From an uncultured Blautia sp. (GTDB lineage: Bacteria > Bacillota > Clostridia > Lachnospirales > Lachnospiraceae): a DNA stretch of 42,224 nucleotides. The position numbers were made by a program, and so were the translations under genes. The stretch's first letter is position 1; each line of letters begins with the position of its first letter. Below the pieces are notes generated by a model that made no database searches, was not told where the DNA came from, and saw nothing but the letters and a program-made list of their open reading frames with translations. Below are positions 1-7,043 of the stretch, in pieces. The stretch lies in NCBI RefSeq assembly GCF_947654165.1, contig NZ_CANTKB010000026.1:1-42224 (forward strand), in the 5' to 3' direction.

Positions 1-56
1 GAAGAGGAAGCGGCATCTGTTTAATATAGCAATTATTTAATATTCGTGATACTAGA

Positions 57-353
57 TAGGCTAAAATTCACAAAACAAGTAATATGACCTACCAAAATTC
101 AGGTCAGATAGGTGGAAAATGAAAAATAGTTTCTGGCAGCCTACTAAACAATGGTCTGGGTAGGCTAAAAAATAGAAAAGTTGCATTTTGACCTGCCAGT
201 TACTGGAGAAAAGTAGGTCAAAATGCAGCAGATAAGAAATCTAGCTTACGTTCTCCTCTTAAAATATAGGTTGGATTTATAGAATCCTGCTTAGAAGCCT
301 ATTTGGATTTAAAATTAGTAGGTGCAATTTTTAAATTTCTTAAACGCAGCCTA
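57..353. repeat. Phased TAGG-N27-CCTA array A (six units)
   Basis: Non-coding array of six 35-bp units starting at 57, 109, 161, 214, 267 and 319. Each begins TAGG and ends exactly 31 bp later with CCTA at 88, 140, 298 and 350, or a one-base variant (CCTG at 192, CTTA at 245). Spacers between units are 17, 17, 18, 18 and 17 bp, so the period is 52-53 bp and half-sites point alternately right and left. The base after TAGG is always C or T. The 27-bp interiors differ but are A-rich near the left half-site. No open reading frame of note lies here. The function is unknown. It could be a protein-binding array on one helix face or a structured RNA. It has a sister array at 7744-8039. Confidence 0.85.
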
Positions 354-364
354 CCCGTACCTAA

Positions 365-431
365 AAAATACGAATCTTTCTTAGAAAATCAGATATGAAA
401 AACCCTGATTTCTAATGGAGATTCGTATTTT
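365..431. other. Long two-part hairpin after array A
   Basis: A 13-bp perfect arm at 365-377 (AAAATACGAATCT) pairs with 419-431. Inside it, 382-392 pairs with 405-414 apart from one bulged A. The composite stem lies 11 bp beyond the last unit of array A and has no T-tract of its own, so it is not a plain terminator. It could be the 3' end of a structured RNA that includes the array, or a DNA cruciform. Confidence 0.7.
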
Positions 432-445
432 AGCATTTAGAACTT

Positions 446-480
446 AAAAACTGGTATTAACCGACAGTCCCAGTTTTTTT
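446..480 (-). terminator. Bidirectional terminator at the 3' end of hutG
   Basis: AAAAACTGG at 446-454 pairs with CCAGTTTTT at 470-478, with a 15-nt loop and T-runs in both directions. It lies just beyond the stop of the minus-strand formimidoylglutamase gene and would also stop rightward transcripts coming from array A. Confidence 0.75.
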
Positions 481-485
481 TATTT

Positions 486-1505
486 TTATTTCAGCACATC
501 AATAGCCAGATTATTCAGTTTACACATGTTATTTACCACAGCGAAAATCAGCACAGCACCAAGGTTTGCCGTGGTGTTATCCTGATCAAATCTTGGTGAG
601 ATTTCGCAGATATCAAAGCCTCTTACCTGTCGTGTCCGCAGGATATGTTTGATCAGTGGAAGAACCACTTCCGGGTCAAGCCCAAGAGACTGGGTAGCAC
701 TGACACCTGGTGCAAAAGCAGAGGAAAATACGTCGGTACAGATGGTGATATAAGCAGAGTCACATTCGTAAAGGAAGGTATCGATTTTTTCCAGAATCAC
801 AGAGTAATTGGAGTTCTGTATTTCCTTTGCAAGAATATAGTCAGCACCGATTTCCTTTGCATATTTAAAGAGACTGACAGTATTGCTGTGTTCCTGGATA
901 CCAAGAGGAAGATAGTGATAAACAGCATCTTCTTTTTTGTAAATATCAGCGATCTGGCGGAACATAGAGCCCGAGGAAGGACCATTGTCATAAGGTCTCA
1001 AATCAAAATGTGCATCAAAGTTGATGATTCCCATATCCAGGGATTCTTCTTTTTTCTTCAAGTCTGCCAGGTGTCCCTGGAAGTGTCCGAAGGTGGTTTC
1101 GTGACCGCCGCCCAGTACAATGGGGAACAGTTTTAAGTCAAGGATCTTTTCTACCGCAAGTCCCAGAAGACGCTGGCCTTCTTCCATAGAGATCTCATCG
1201 CAGAGGATATTTCCCGCATCGTAAAATTTGACTTCCTGTGAAAAAGTACATGGAAAATTGGACATCTGTGCACGGATAAAATCAGGAGCAAGGGCAGTTC
1301 CCACACGTCCTTTGTTGCGTTTTACCCCCTGTTCACTGCAGAAACCAATGAAAGCGAATCCAAGCTTGCCACCTATCGGTACTGTGACCTCGTTCAGATC
1401 AAGGGGCTGTACCCATTGATGCCAGCGGAAAGCGTCATAATCTGTGGTACTGTCAATACGTCCTTTCCAGCAGTCCATAGCACTCACATAATTTGTCAAT
1501 AACAT
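486..1505 (-). CDS. hutG: Formimidoylglutamase-like protein (arginase/ureohydrolase family)
   Basis: 339 residues. It probably hydrolyses N-formimidoyl-L-glutamate to glutamate and formamide, the last step of one histidine-degradation route. Arginase-fold manganese motifs are visible: GGGH at 132-135, FDAHFD at 163-168, and near 255-269 the segment ICTDVFSSAFAPGVS. The PGVSA stretch and length favour HutG over agmatinase or arginase. The first Asp of the usual DxD motif in that segment reads Cys256, with Asp258 kept; this may be a trait of the subfamily. The start is supported by AAAGGAG about 7 bp upstream on the minus strand. No other hut genes are in the window, so it appears transcribed alone. 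The exact substrate is inferred from family resemblance. Confidence 0.82.
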   Translation of the reverse strand: MLLTNYVSAMDCWKGRIDSTTDYDAFRWHQWVQPLDLNEVTVPIGGKLGFAFIGFCSEQGVKRNKGRVGTALAPDFIRAQMSNFPCTFSQEVKFYDAGNILCDEISMEEGQRLLGLAVEKILDLKLFPIVLGGGHETTFGHFQGHLADLKKKEESLDMGIINFDAHFDLRPYDNGPSSGSMFRQIADIYKKEDAVYHYLPLGIQEHSNTVSLFKYAKEIGADYILAKEIQNSNYSVILEKIDTFLYECDSAYITICTDVFSSAFAPGVSATQSLGLDPEVVLPLIKHILRTRQVRGFDICEISPRFDQDNTTANLGAVLIFAVVNNMCKLNNLAIDVLK

Positions 1506-1613
1506 TTTCTTTTCTCCTTTAAGCAGTTATTTTGTCGTTATTGTTCATACAAGACTATTGATACCTTATTTTAACATTGTTTCTTAAAAAAAGATAGCCG
1601 GAGAACGTTAGAA

Positions 1614-1642
1614 TTGCAAAATACGAAGAGTGCACTTATAAT
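1614..1642 (+). promoter_or_regulatory. Promoter of the SLC13-type permease gene
   Basis: TTGCAA at 1614-1619, a 17-bp spacer, then a perfect TATAAT at 1637-1642. The palindromic -35 box could also serve the divergent hutG gene, since TATCTT on the minus strand (1591-1596) is 17 bp away on the other side. Confidence 0.7.
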
Positions 1643-1685
1643 AGAGACGGTAATTTGATATAAAACATAAAGGAGTATGAAATAC

Positions 1686-2825
1686 ATGGGAAAAGGGGTA
1701 GAAAAAGTAAGAGATTTTATGAAAAAAGAGGCTGTTTTGTGCATTGCCCTTGGGCTTGCAATCCTGTCTGTTTTCTGGCAGCCAGTGGACAAGAACTATC
1801 TCGGGTATATTGATTGGAATACCTTAATGCTTTTGTTCTGTCTTATGGCTGCCATGGCCGGATTTCAGAGGCTTGGCATCTTTCAAAAGACAGGGGATTT
1901 TCTTTTGGGAGCAGTGAAAAATACCAGAAGTCTCCTTCTGATCTTATGTTTTCTGCCTTTTTTCTTTAGTATGGTGATTACCAATGATGTGGCACTGATT
2001 ACCTTTGTGCCGTTTGGGATGATCGTACTGCAAATGTGTAAAAAAGAACAGTTTGTCATACCGCTGGTGGTGCTGCAGACCATTGCAGCGAACATGGGAA
2101 GCAGTCTTACACCCATTGGAAATCCACAAAACCTGTATCTGTACAGTCAGTCCGGTGCAGCAGTGGGGGATTTCCTTCTCTGGATGTTTCCCTACACCCT
2201 TGTGACGGGAATATGCATAGGGCTTGCAGTGCTGTTTCAGAAAAAAGAAAAGGTGGAGTACAGCCCTCAAAAAAGCAATGCTGTGTGGGGAAAAAAGCGG
2301 AAATTTTATTTTATCAGTTATGTTGTAATGTTCCTTTGCTGCCTTGCCAGTGTTTCCAAAATGCTGCCGCCTATGGCTCTGTTTTTTCTGGTCCTGACCT
2401 TTTTGCTTGTGGCAGACCGGAAAATTTTATGCTGTATTGATTATGCCCTTTTAGGAACCTTTGTGGCATTTTTTATTTTCATTGGCAACCTGGGAAGAGT
2501 GGCTGCATTTCGTGAGTTTTTTGCCAGGATTCTTACAGGACATGAAACACTGGCAGGGGTGGTGTCCAGCCAGGTGATCAGCAATGTTCCGGCAGCGTTA
2601 CTCTTGTCTGGCTTTACGGATCAATGGGAAAGTTTGGTCATCGGAACCAATCTGGGCGGTCTTGGAACCCTGATCGCATCGATGGCCAGCCTGATTTCTT
2701 ACAAACAGATAGTAAGGCAATATCCTGAGTTAAAGGGCAGGTATTTTCTGTATTTTACCTTGGGAAATGTGGGGATGCTGTTGATTTTACTGGGGGTTTA
2801 CGCAGGACTTGGTGTGATAAAATAA
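1686..2825 (+). CDS. SLC13 / ion-transporter superfamily permease
   Basis: About 379 residues and almost wholly hydrophobic, with roughly ten membrane segments. TNDVALITFVPF and the later SSLTPIGNPQNLYLY stretch match the paired re-entrant signature regions of the SLC13/ArsB/NhaD/CitM ion-transporter superfamily. It probably moves an organic or inorganic anion (dicarboxylate, citrate, sulfate or arsenite) with cations; the substrate cannot be read from sequence. An in-frame ATG lies at 1677, but AAAGGAG (1669-1675) ends one base before it; the ATG at 1686 has a normal 10-bp gap and is preferred. The MATE gene follows after 31 bp with no terminator between, so the two are likely co-transcribed. 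Confidence 0.75.
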   Translation: MGKGVEKVRDFMKKEAVLCIALGLAILSVFWQPVDKNYLGYIDWNTLMLLFCLMAAMAGFQRLGIFQKTGDFLLGAVKNTRSLLLILCFLPFFFSMVITNDVALITFVPFGMIVLQMCKKEQFVIPLVVLQTIAANMGSSLTPIGNPQNLYLYSQSGAAVGDFLLWMFPYTLVTGICIGLAVLFQKKEKVEYSPQKSNAVWGKKRKFYFISYVVMFLCCLASVSKMLPPMALFFLVLTFLLVADRKILCCIDYALLGTFVAFFIFIGNLGRVAAFREFFARILTGHETLAGVVSSQVISNVPAALLLSGFTDQWESLVIGTNLGGLGTLIASMASLISYKQIVRQYPELKGRYFLYFTLGNVGMLLILLGVYAGLGVIK

Positions 2826-2856
2826 ACATAAATTTATAGGAAACAGGGAGTATGTT

Positions 2857-4200
2857 ATGCAAAAGAATCTTACAGAAGGGTCGGTTACAAAAACGATTTT
2901 ATTATTTTCTCTGCCTATGATTGCCGGGAATCTTCTGCAGCAACTTTATAATATTGCAGATACCTTAATCGTGGGCAGATTTTTAGGTTCCGGTGCTCTT
3001 GCGGCGGTGGGAGCGTCTTATACCTTGATGACATTTCTTACCTCCATTTTTCTTGGACTTTGTATGGGAAGTGGTGCTGTTTTTTCCATCCGTTATGGAG
3101 AAAAATGCCAGGAGCAGTTGGAAAAAAGCATTGGGGCGTCTTTTTTATTAATAGGAATTACTGCGACAGTGGTCAATGTGGCAGTGTTTTTGTTTCTTGA
3201 TCCGATCATGGCTCTTCTCCAGGTGCCGGAGGAAATCTATGGAATGATGCGGGAATATTTGTGGGTGATCTTTCTGGGAATCCTTGCTACTTTTTTGTAT
3301 AACTTTTTTGCCTCTGTGCTAAGAGCTGTGGGAAATTCTGTGGTTCCCCTGGTATTTTTGGCAGCCTGTGCGATTTTGAATATTGTGTTAGATCTGTGGT
3401 TTGTACTGGGACTTCAGTGGGGTGTCAGAGGTGCTGCCATTGCTACGGTAATTTCCCAGTACGTTTCCGGAATCGGTATTACAGTCTATACCTATTGGAA
3501 GATGCCGCAGTTTGGGGTAAAGGCAAAATATCTCCATCCGGAGTTTTCCCTGGTAAAAGAAATCGCTCAGTTTTCCTTTTTGACTTCCCTGCAGCAGTCG
3601 GTGATGAACCTGGGAATTCTCATGGTGCAGGGGCTGGTAAACAGCTTTGGAACTGTGATTATGGCGGCTTTTGCAGCAGCTGTGAAAATTGATTCTTTTG
3701 CCTATATGCCGGTACAGGATTTTGGAAATGCATTTTCTACCTTTGTGGCTCAGAACTTTGGTGCAAGAAAAGAAGCCCGCATCCGGGAAGGAATTAAAAA
3801 GGCCGTGCTTATGGCCATGGCATTCTGTATTGTGATTTCCATTGGCGTGTTTGTGTTTGCGAAGCCGTTGATGCTGATTTTCATACAGCCGGAGGAGACA
3901 GGGATTCTTGCGGCAGGCGTGGAATATCTGCGGATTGAAGGTGCTTTTTATTGCGGAATTGGCTGTTTATTCTTGTTGTATGGTTTTTACCGGGCAGTGA
4001 AACTGCCGGGCATGTCGGTAGTACTTACCGTGATTTCGCTTGGTACAAGAGTGGTACTGGCTTATGTACTTTCTTCCATCGATGCCATTGGAGTGACAGG
4101 AATCTGGTGGTCCGTACCCATTGGATGGGCGTTGGCAGATCTGGTGGGATTCTGGTATTACAGGAGGCATAAGAAGGAGTTTTTTCAGAATGATTTTTAA
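2857..4200 (+). CDS. MATE family multidrug/cation efflux transporter
   Basis: 447 residues with about twelve predicted membrane segments. The N-terminal stretch LPMIAGNLLQQLYNIADTLI followed by VGRFLG is the classic first-helix signature of MATE exporters, which expel cationic drugs or metabolites using Na+ or H+ gradients. The two homologous six-helix halves are apparent, with a second LQQS-type stretch near residue 245. It lies 31 bp after the SLC13-type permease and has GGGAG upstream of the ATG. The substrate is unknown; this family is abundant in Lachnospiraceae and most members are uncharacterised. Confidence 0.9.
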   Translation: MQKNLTEGSVTKTILLFSLPMIAGNLLQQLYNIADTLIVGRFLGSGALAAVGASYTLMTFLTSIFLGLCMGSGAVFSIRYGEKCQEQLEKSIGASFLLIGITATVVNVAVFLFLDPIMALLQVPEEIYGMMREYLWVIFLGILATFLYNFFASVLRAVGNSVVPLVFLAACAILNIVLDLWFVLGLQWGVRGAAIATVISQYVSGIGITVYTYWKMPQFGVKAKYLHPEFSLVKEIAQFSFLTSLQQSVMNLGILMVQGLVNSFGTVIMAAFAAAVKIDSFAYMPVQDFGNAFSTFVAQNFGARKEARIREGIKKAVLMAMAFCIVISIGVFVFAKPLMLIFIQPEETGILAAGVEYLRIEGAFYCGIGCLFLLYGFYRAVKLPGMSVVLTVISLGTRVVLAYVLSSIDAIGVTGIWWSVPIGWALADLVGFWYYRRHKKEFFQNDF

Positions 4201-4223
4201 AGCATCATGACAACAATCGACTT

Positions 4224-4279
4224 ATGCCCCTTTCTATGATATGATAATCTTTGTATTATAAATTCGTAGAAAGGGGTAT
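4224..4279. promoter_or_regulatory. Inverted repeat enclosing the RBS of the GTPase-NYN gene
   Basis: The arm at 4224-4239 (ATGCCCCTTTCTATGA) is complementary to 4264-4279 at 14 of 16 positions, the other two being G-T type. The right arm contains AAAGGGG (4270-4276), the ribosome binding site of the gene starting at 4284. In RNA the CCCCTTT arm would hide the RBS. A possible -10 (TATTAT, 4254-4259) lies inside the loop; if that is the only promoter, the left arm would not be transcribed and the repeat would act as DNA instead. Confidence 0.6.
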
Positions 4280-4283
4280 TTTC

Positions 4284-6974
4284 ATGGGAAATACGTCTGA
4301 AAATAAAGAAAAAAAACATATATGCATCGGCCTTCTGGCCCATGTAGACGCAGGAAAAACAACGCTGGCAGAGAGCCTTCTTTATCATACAGGTGCCATC
4401 CGCAAGATGGGCAGGGTGGATCATCAGAATGCTTTTTTGGATACCTATGAACTGGAGCGTGCCAGGGGAATCACCATTTTTTCCAAACAGGCAGGATTTA
4501 CTCTGGGAGACAGAGAGGTTGTACTTCTGGATACTCCGGGGCATGTGGATTTTTCCGCAGAGATGGAGAGAACGCTGCAGATTCTTGATTATGCAGTTTT
4601 AATCATCGGAGGAACAGACGGGGTACAGGGACATGTGGAAACCCTGTGGCGTCTTTTGCGTCAGTACAAGATTCCGGTCTTTCTTTTTATTAATAAAATG
4701 GATCAGGATGGAGCCGATCCAGCAGAAATACTGAAAGAACTTCAGGGCAGATTAGACGAAAAATGTATTGATTTTACAGATTCACAGCCACAGGAAGAAT
4801 TCATGGAAAATCTGGCAATGTGTGATGAAACAGTGTTGGAAACCTATCTGGAGGAGGGAGAAATTTCCAGGGAACAGACAGCAGAGCTGATAGCCCGGAG
4901 AAAGGTATTTCCCTGTTATTTCGGTTCTGCACTGAAATCACAGGGAATCCGGGAATTCCTGGAAGGTCTGGAAAGGTATATGAAGGTTCCGGATTATCCG
5001 GAAACTTTTGGTGCAAAGGTTTATAAGATTTCCAGGGATGAAAAGGGCAGCCGTCTCACCCATATGAAAATTACCGGAGGAAGACTGAACGTGAAACAGG
5101 TGCTGTCAGGGGAGGACTGGGAAGAAAAAGCTGACCAGATCCGCATTTACTCAGGAGCAGGGTTCGAGGCTGTGAAGGAAGTATCAGCAGGGGCGGTATG
5201 TGCAGTTACAGGTCTTACCAGAACCCATGCAGGGCAGGGGCTGGGAATCGAGCAGACATCAGGGGAACCGCTTTTGATTCCTGTTTTGAATTATGAGATT
5301 CAGCTTCCAGAGGAATGCGATGTGCACCAGATGTTTTTGAAATTACGCCAGTTGGAAGAGGAAGAACCGGAGCTGCATATTGTCTGGAATCCTCAGTTAA
5401 ATGAAATTCATGCCCAGGTTATGGGAGAAGTACAGATTGAAATTTTAAAAAATATGATTCAGGAACGCTTTGGAATCTCTGTAGAATTCGGTTCCGGAAA
5501 CATTGTCTATAAAGAAACCATTGAAGAACCGGTGGAAGGAATCGGACATTTTGAGCCGCTCCGCCACTATGCGGAGGTACATTTGCTGCTGGAGCCAGGG
5601 GAGCCGGGAAGCGGGCTGGAATTCGCTGTTTCCTGCAGCGAAGATATGCTGGACAAGAACTGGCAGAGGCTGATTCTTACCCATTTGGAAGAAAAAGCAC
5701 ACAAAGGAGTGCTTACCGGTTCGGATATCACAGATATGAAGATTACCCTGGTGGCAGGAAAAGCACACTTGAAACACACAGAGGGCGGTGATTTTCGCCA
5801 GGCTACCTACCGTGCTGTTCGTCAGGGGCTTCGAAAAGCCAGGAGTGTGCTTTTGGAACCGGTTTATGAATACCGTCTGGAAGTACCGTCGGATATGGTA
5901 GGCAGAGCTATGACGGATATCCAGAAAATGTACGGAACCTTCCAGGGACCGGAAATAGAAGGGGAAATGTCTGTGCTCACCGGCGTTGCACCTGTTGTGA
6001 CCATGGGCGGGTATCAGAGTGAAGTGACAGCATATACCAGGGGAAGAGGAAGACTTTCCTGTACCTTAAAGGGATACCAGCCTTGCCACAATGCAGAGGA
6101 GGTCATAGAAGCAGCGGGATATGAGCCGGATGCAGATATGGAGAACCCCACAGGTTCGGTATTTTGTGCACACGGAGCAGGATTTGTGGTGAATTGGGAC
6201 GAAGTGGATACTTATGCTCATATTCAGACAGATCTTGGATTGGACGAGACAGACCAGGAAACAATTCCGCAGATGCAGCCGTCACAGCCCTATAAAAGCT
6301 TTGATGAAATCCGCCTGGATCAGGAAGAACTGGAAGAAATTTTTACAAGAACCTATGGCCCCATCAAGCGGGAACGAAATGCGTTTCAGAAGACATCCAG
6401 AACCGTGACTGCTCCGGCTTCTCCCAGAAAGTCCAAACCAAAGGAGCCGGAAAAGGAATATCTGCTGGTGGATGGATATAATATTATTTTTGCCTGGGAA
6501 GATCTGAATGAGCTGGCAAAAGTGAATATTGAAGGAGCACGAAATAAGCTGATGGACATTCTCTGTAATTATCAGGGCTATAAAAAATGTACGCTGATTC
6601 TGGTGTTCGATGCGTATAAAGTTGAGGGCGGGCAGGGCTCTGTACAGAAATACCACAACATTCATGTGGTATATACCAAAGAGGCAGAGACTGCGGACCA
6701 GTACATCGAGAAAACCGTACATGAAATCGGAAGAAAATACCATGTCACAGTGGCAACTTCGGATGCTTTGGAGCAGGTGATCATTCTGGGACAGGGTGCT
6801 GACCGGCTTTCTGCCAGAAATCTGCGGGAAGAAATTCAGCGGATGAAAGAGGAAATCCGGGAGGATTATATTGAAAAACAGAAAAAAAGCGGTACCTATC
6901 TCTTCGACCATTTGCCGGAAGAATTGTCAGATCTCATGGAAGATGTGAGATTGGGGAGAAAAACCTTGAAATAA
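4284..6974 (+). CDS. TetM/EF-G-like ribosomal GTPase fused to a C-terminal NYN (YacP/Rae1-like) nuclease domain
   Basis: 896 residues. The first ~690 follow the tetracycline ribosomal-protection / EF-G plan: P-loop AHVDAGKTT at 19-27, RGITI switch, DTPGHVDF, NKMD, then domains II-V, with the TetM-like EVTAYTRGRGR region and LKGYQPC in domain IV. After a charged linker, residues about 725-896 form a complete NYN/PIN-fold domain starting LLVDGYNIIF (Asp730), with VFDAYK, TADQYIE and ATSDALEQ acidic motifs, the same size as stand-alone YacP/Rae1. TetM-type proteins bind the A site; Rae1 of Bacillus subtilis is known to cleave mRNA in the A site. I infer a ribosome-directed factor rather than plain tetracycline resistance. 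The ATG at 4284 is chosen because AAAGGGG precedes it by 7 bp; an upstream in-frame ATG (4251) lacks an RBS. Confidence 0.85.
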   Translation: MGNTSENKEKKHICIGLLAHVDAGKTTLAESLLYHTGAIRKMGRVDHQNAFLDTYELERARGITIFSKQAGFTLGDREVVLLDTPGHVDFSAEMERTLQILDYAVLIIGGTDGVQGHVETLWRLLRQYKIPVFLFINKMDQDGADPAEILKELQGRLDEKCIDFTDSQPQEEFMENLAMCDETVLETYLEEGEISREQTAELIARRKVFPCYFGSALKSQGIREFLEGLERYMKVPDYPETFGAKVYKISRDEKGSRLTHMKITGGRLNVKQVLSGEDWEEKADQIRIYSGAGFEAVKEVSAGAVCAVTGLTRTHAGQGLGIEQTSGEPLLIPVLNYEIQLPEECDVHQMFLKLRQLEEEEPELHIVWNPQLNEIHAQVMGEVQIEILKNMIQERFGISVEFGSGNIVYKETIEEPVEGIGHFEPLRHYAEVHLLLEPGEPGSGLEFAVSCSEDMLDKNWQRLILTHLEEKAHKGVLTGSDITDMKITLVAGKAHLKHTEGGDFRQATYRAVRQGLRKARSVLLEPVYEYRLEVPSDMVGRAMTDIQKMYGTFQGPEIEGEMSVLTGVAPVVTMGGYQSEVTAYTRGRGRLSCTLKGYQPCHNAEEVIEAAGYEPDADMENPTGSVFCAHGAGFVVNWDEVDTYAHIQTDLGLDETDQETIPQMQPSQPYKSFDEIRLDQEELEEIFTRTYGPIKRERNAFQKTSRTVTAPASPRKSKPKEPEKEYLLVDGYNIIFAWEDLNELAKVNIEGARNKLMDILCNYQGYKKCTLILVFDAYKVEGGQGSVQKYHNIHVVYTKEAETADQYIEKTVHEIGRKYHVTVATSDALEQVIILGQGADRLSARNLREEIQRMKEEIREDYIEKQKKSGTYLFDHLPEELSDLMEDVRLGRKTLK

Positions 6975-6986
6975 TGAGAAAAACCC

Positions 6987-7017
6987 TTGACTCTCACCTA
7001 AGTTCAGGGTGTATAGT
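6987..7017 (+). promoter_or_regulatory. MerR-type promoter with 19-bp spacer
   Basis: TTGACT (6987-6992) and TATAGT (7012-7017) are separated by 19 bp, two more than optimal, with an imperfect dyad CACCT...AGGGTG in the spacer. This is the layout of promoters twisted open by MerR regulators. It lies 13 bp after the GTPase-NYN stop and just upstream of merR, implying autoregulation. Confidence 0.8.
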
Positions 7018-7043
7018 CCGAAAAAAAGGGGAGGTACAACATC

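Noticed and set aside
57..353. CRISPR array
   Set aside because: The 52-bp period recalls CRISPR, but the constant part is only about 5 bp per half-site, orientation alternates, and no cas genes are present.
645..1136. Plus-strand 163-residue reading frame inside hutG
   Set aside because: It is the shadow of the minus-strand formimidoylglutamase; it has no RBS and no recognisable domain.
6282..6911. Minus-strand 209-residue reading frame within the NYN region
   Set aside because: Its product is a low-quality Phe/Ile/Leu-rich shadow of the plus-strand gene, without RBS or motif.
4284..6974. Acquired tetracycline-resistance gene of the tet(M) class
   Set aside because: The GTPase part is only distantly TetM-like, the C-terminal NYN domain is absent from Tet proteins, and no transposon genes flank it.
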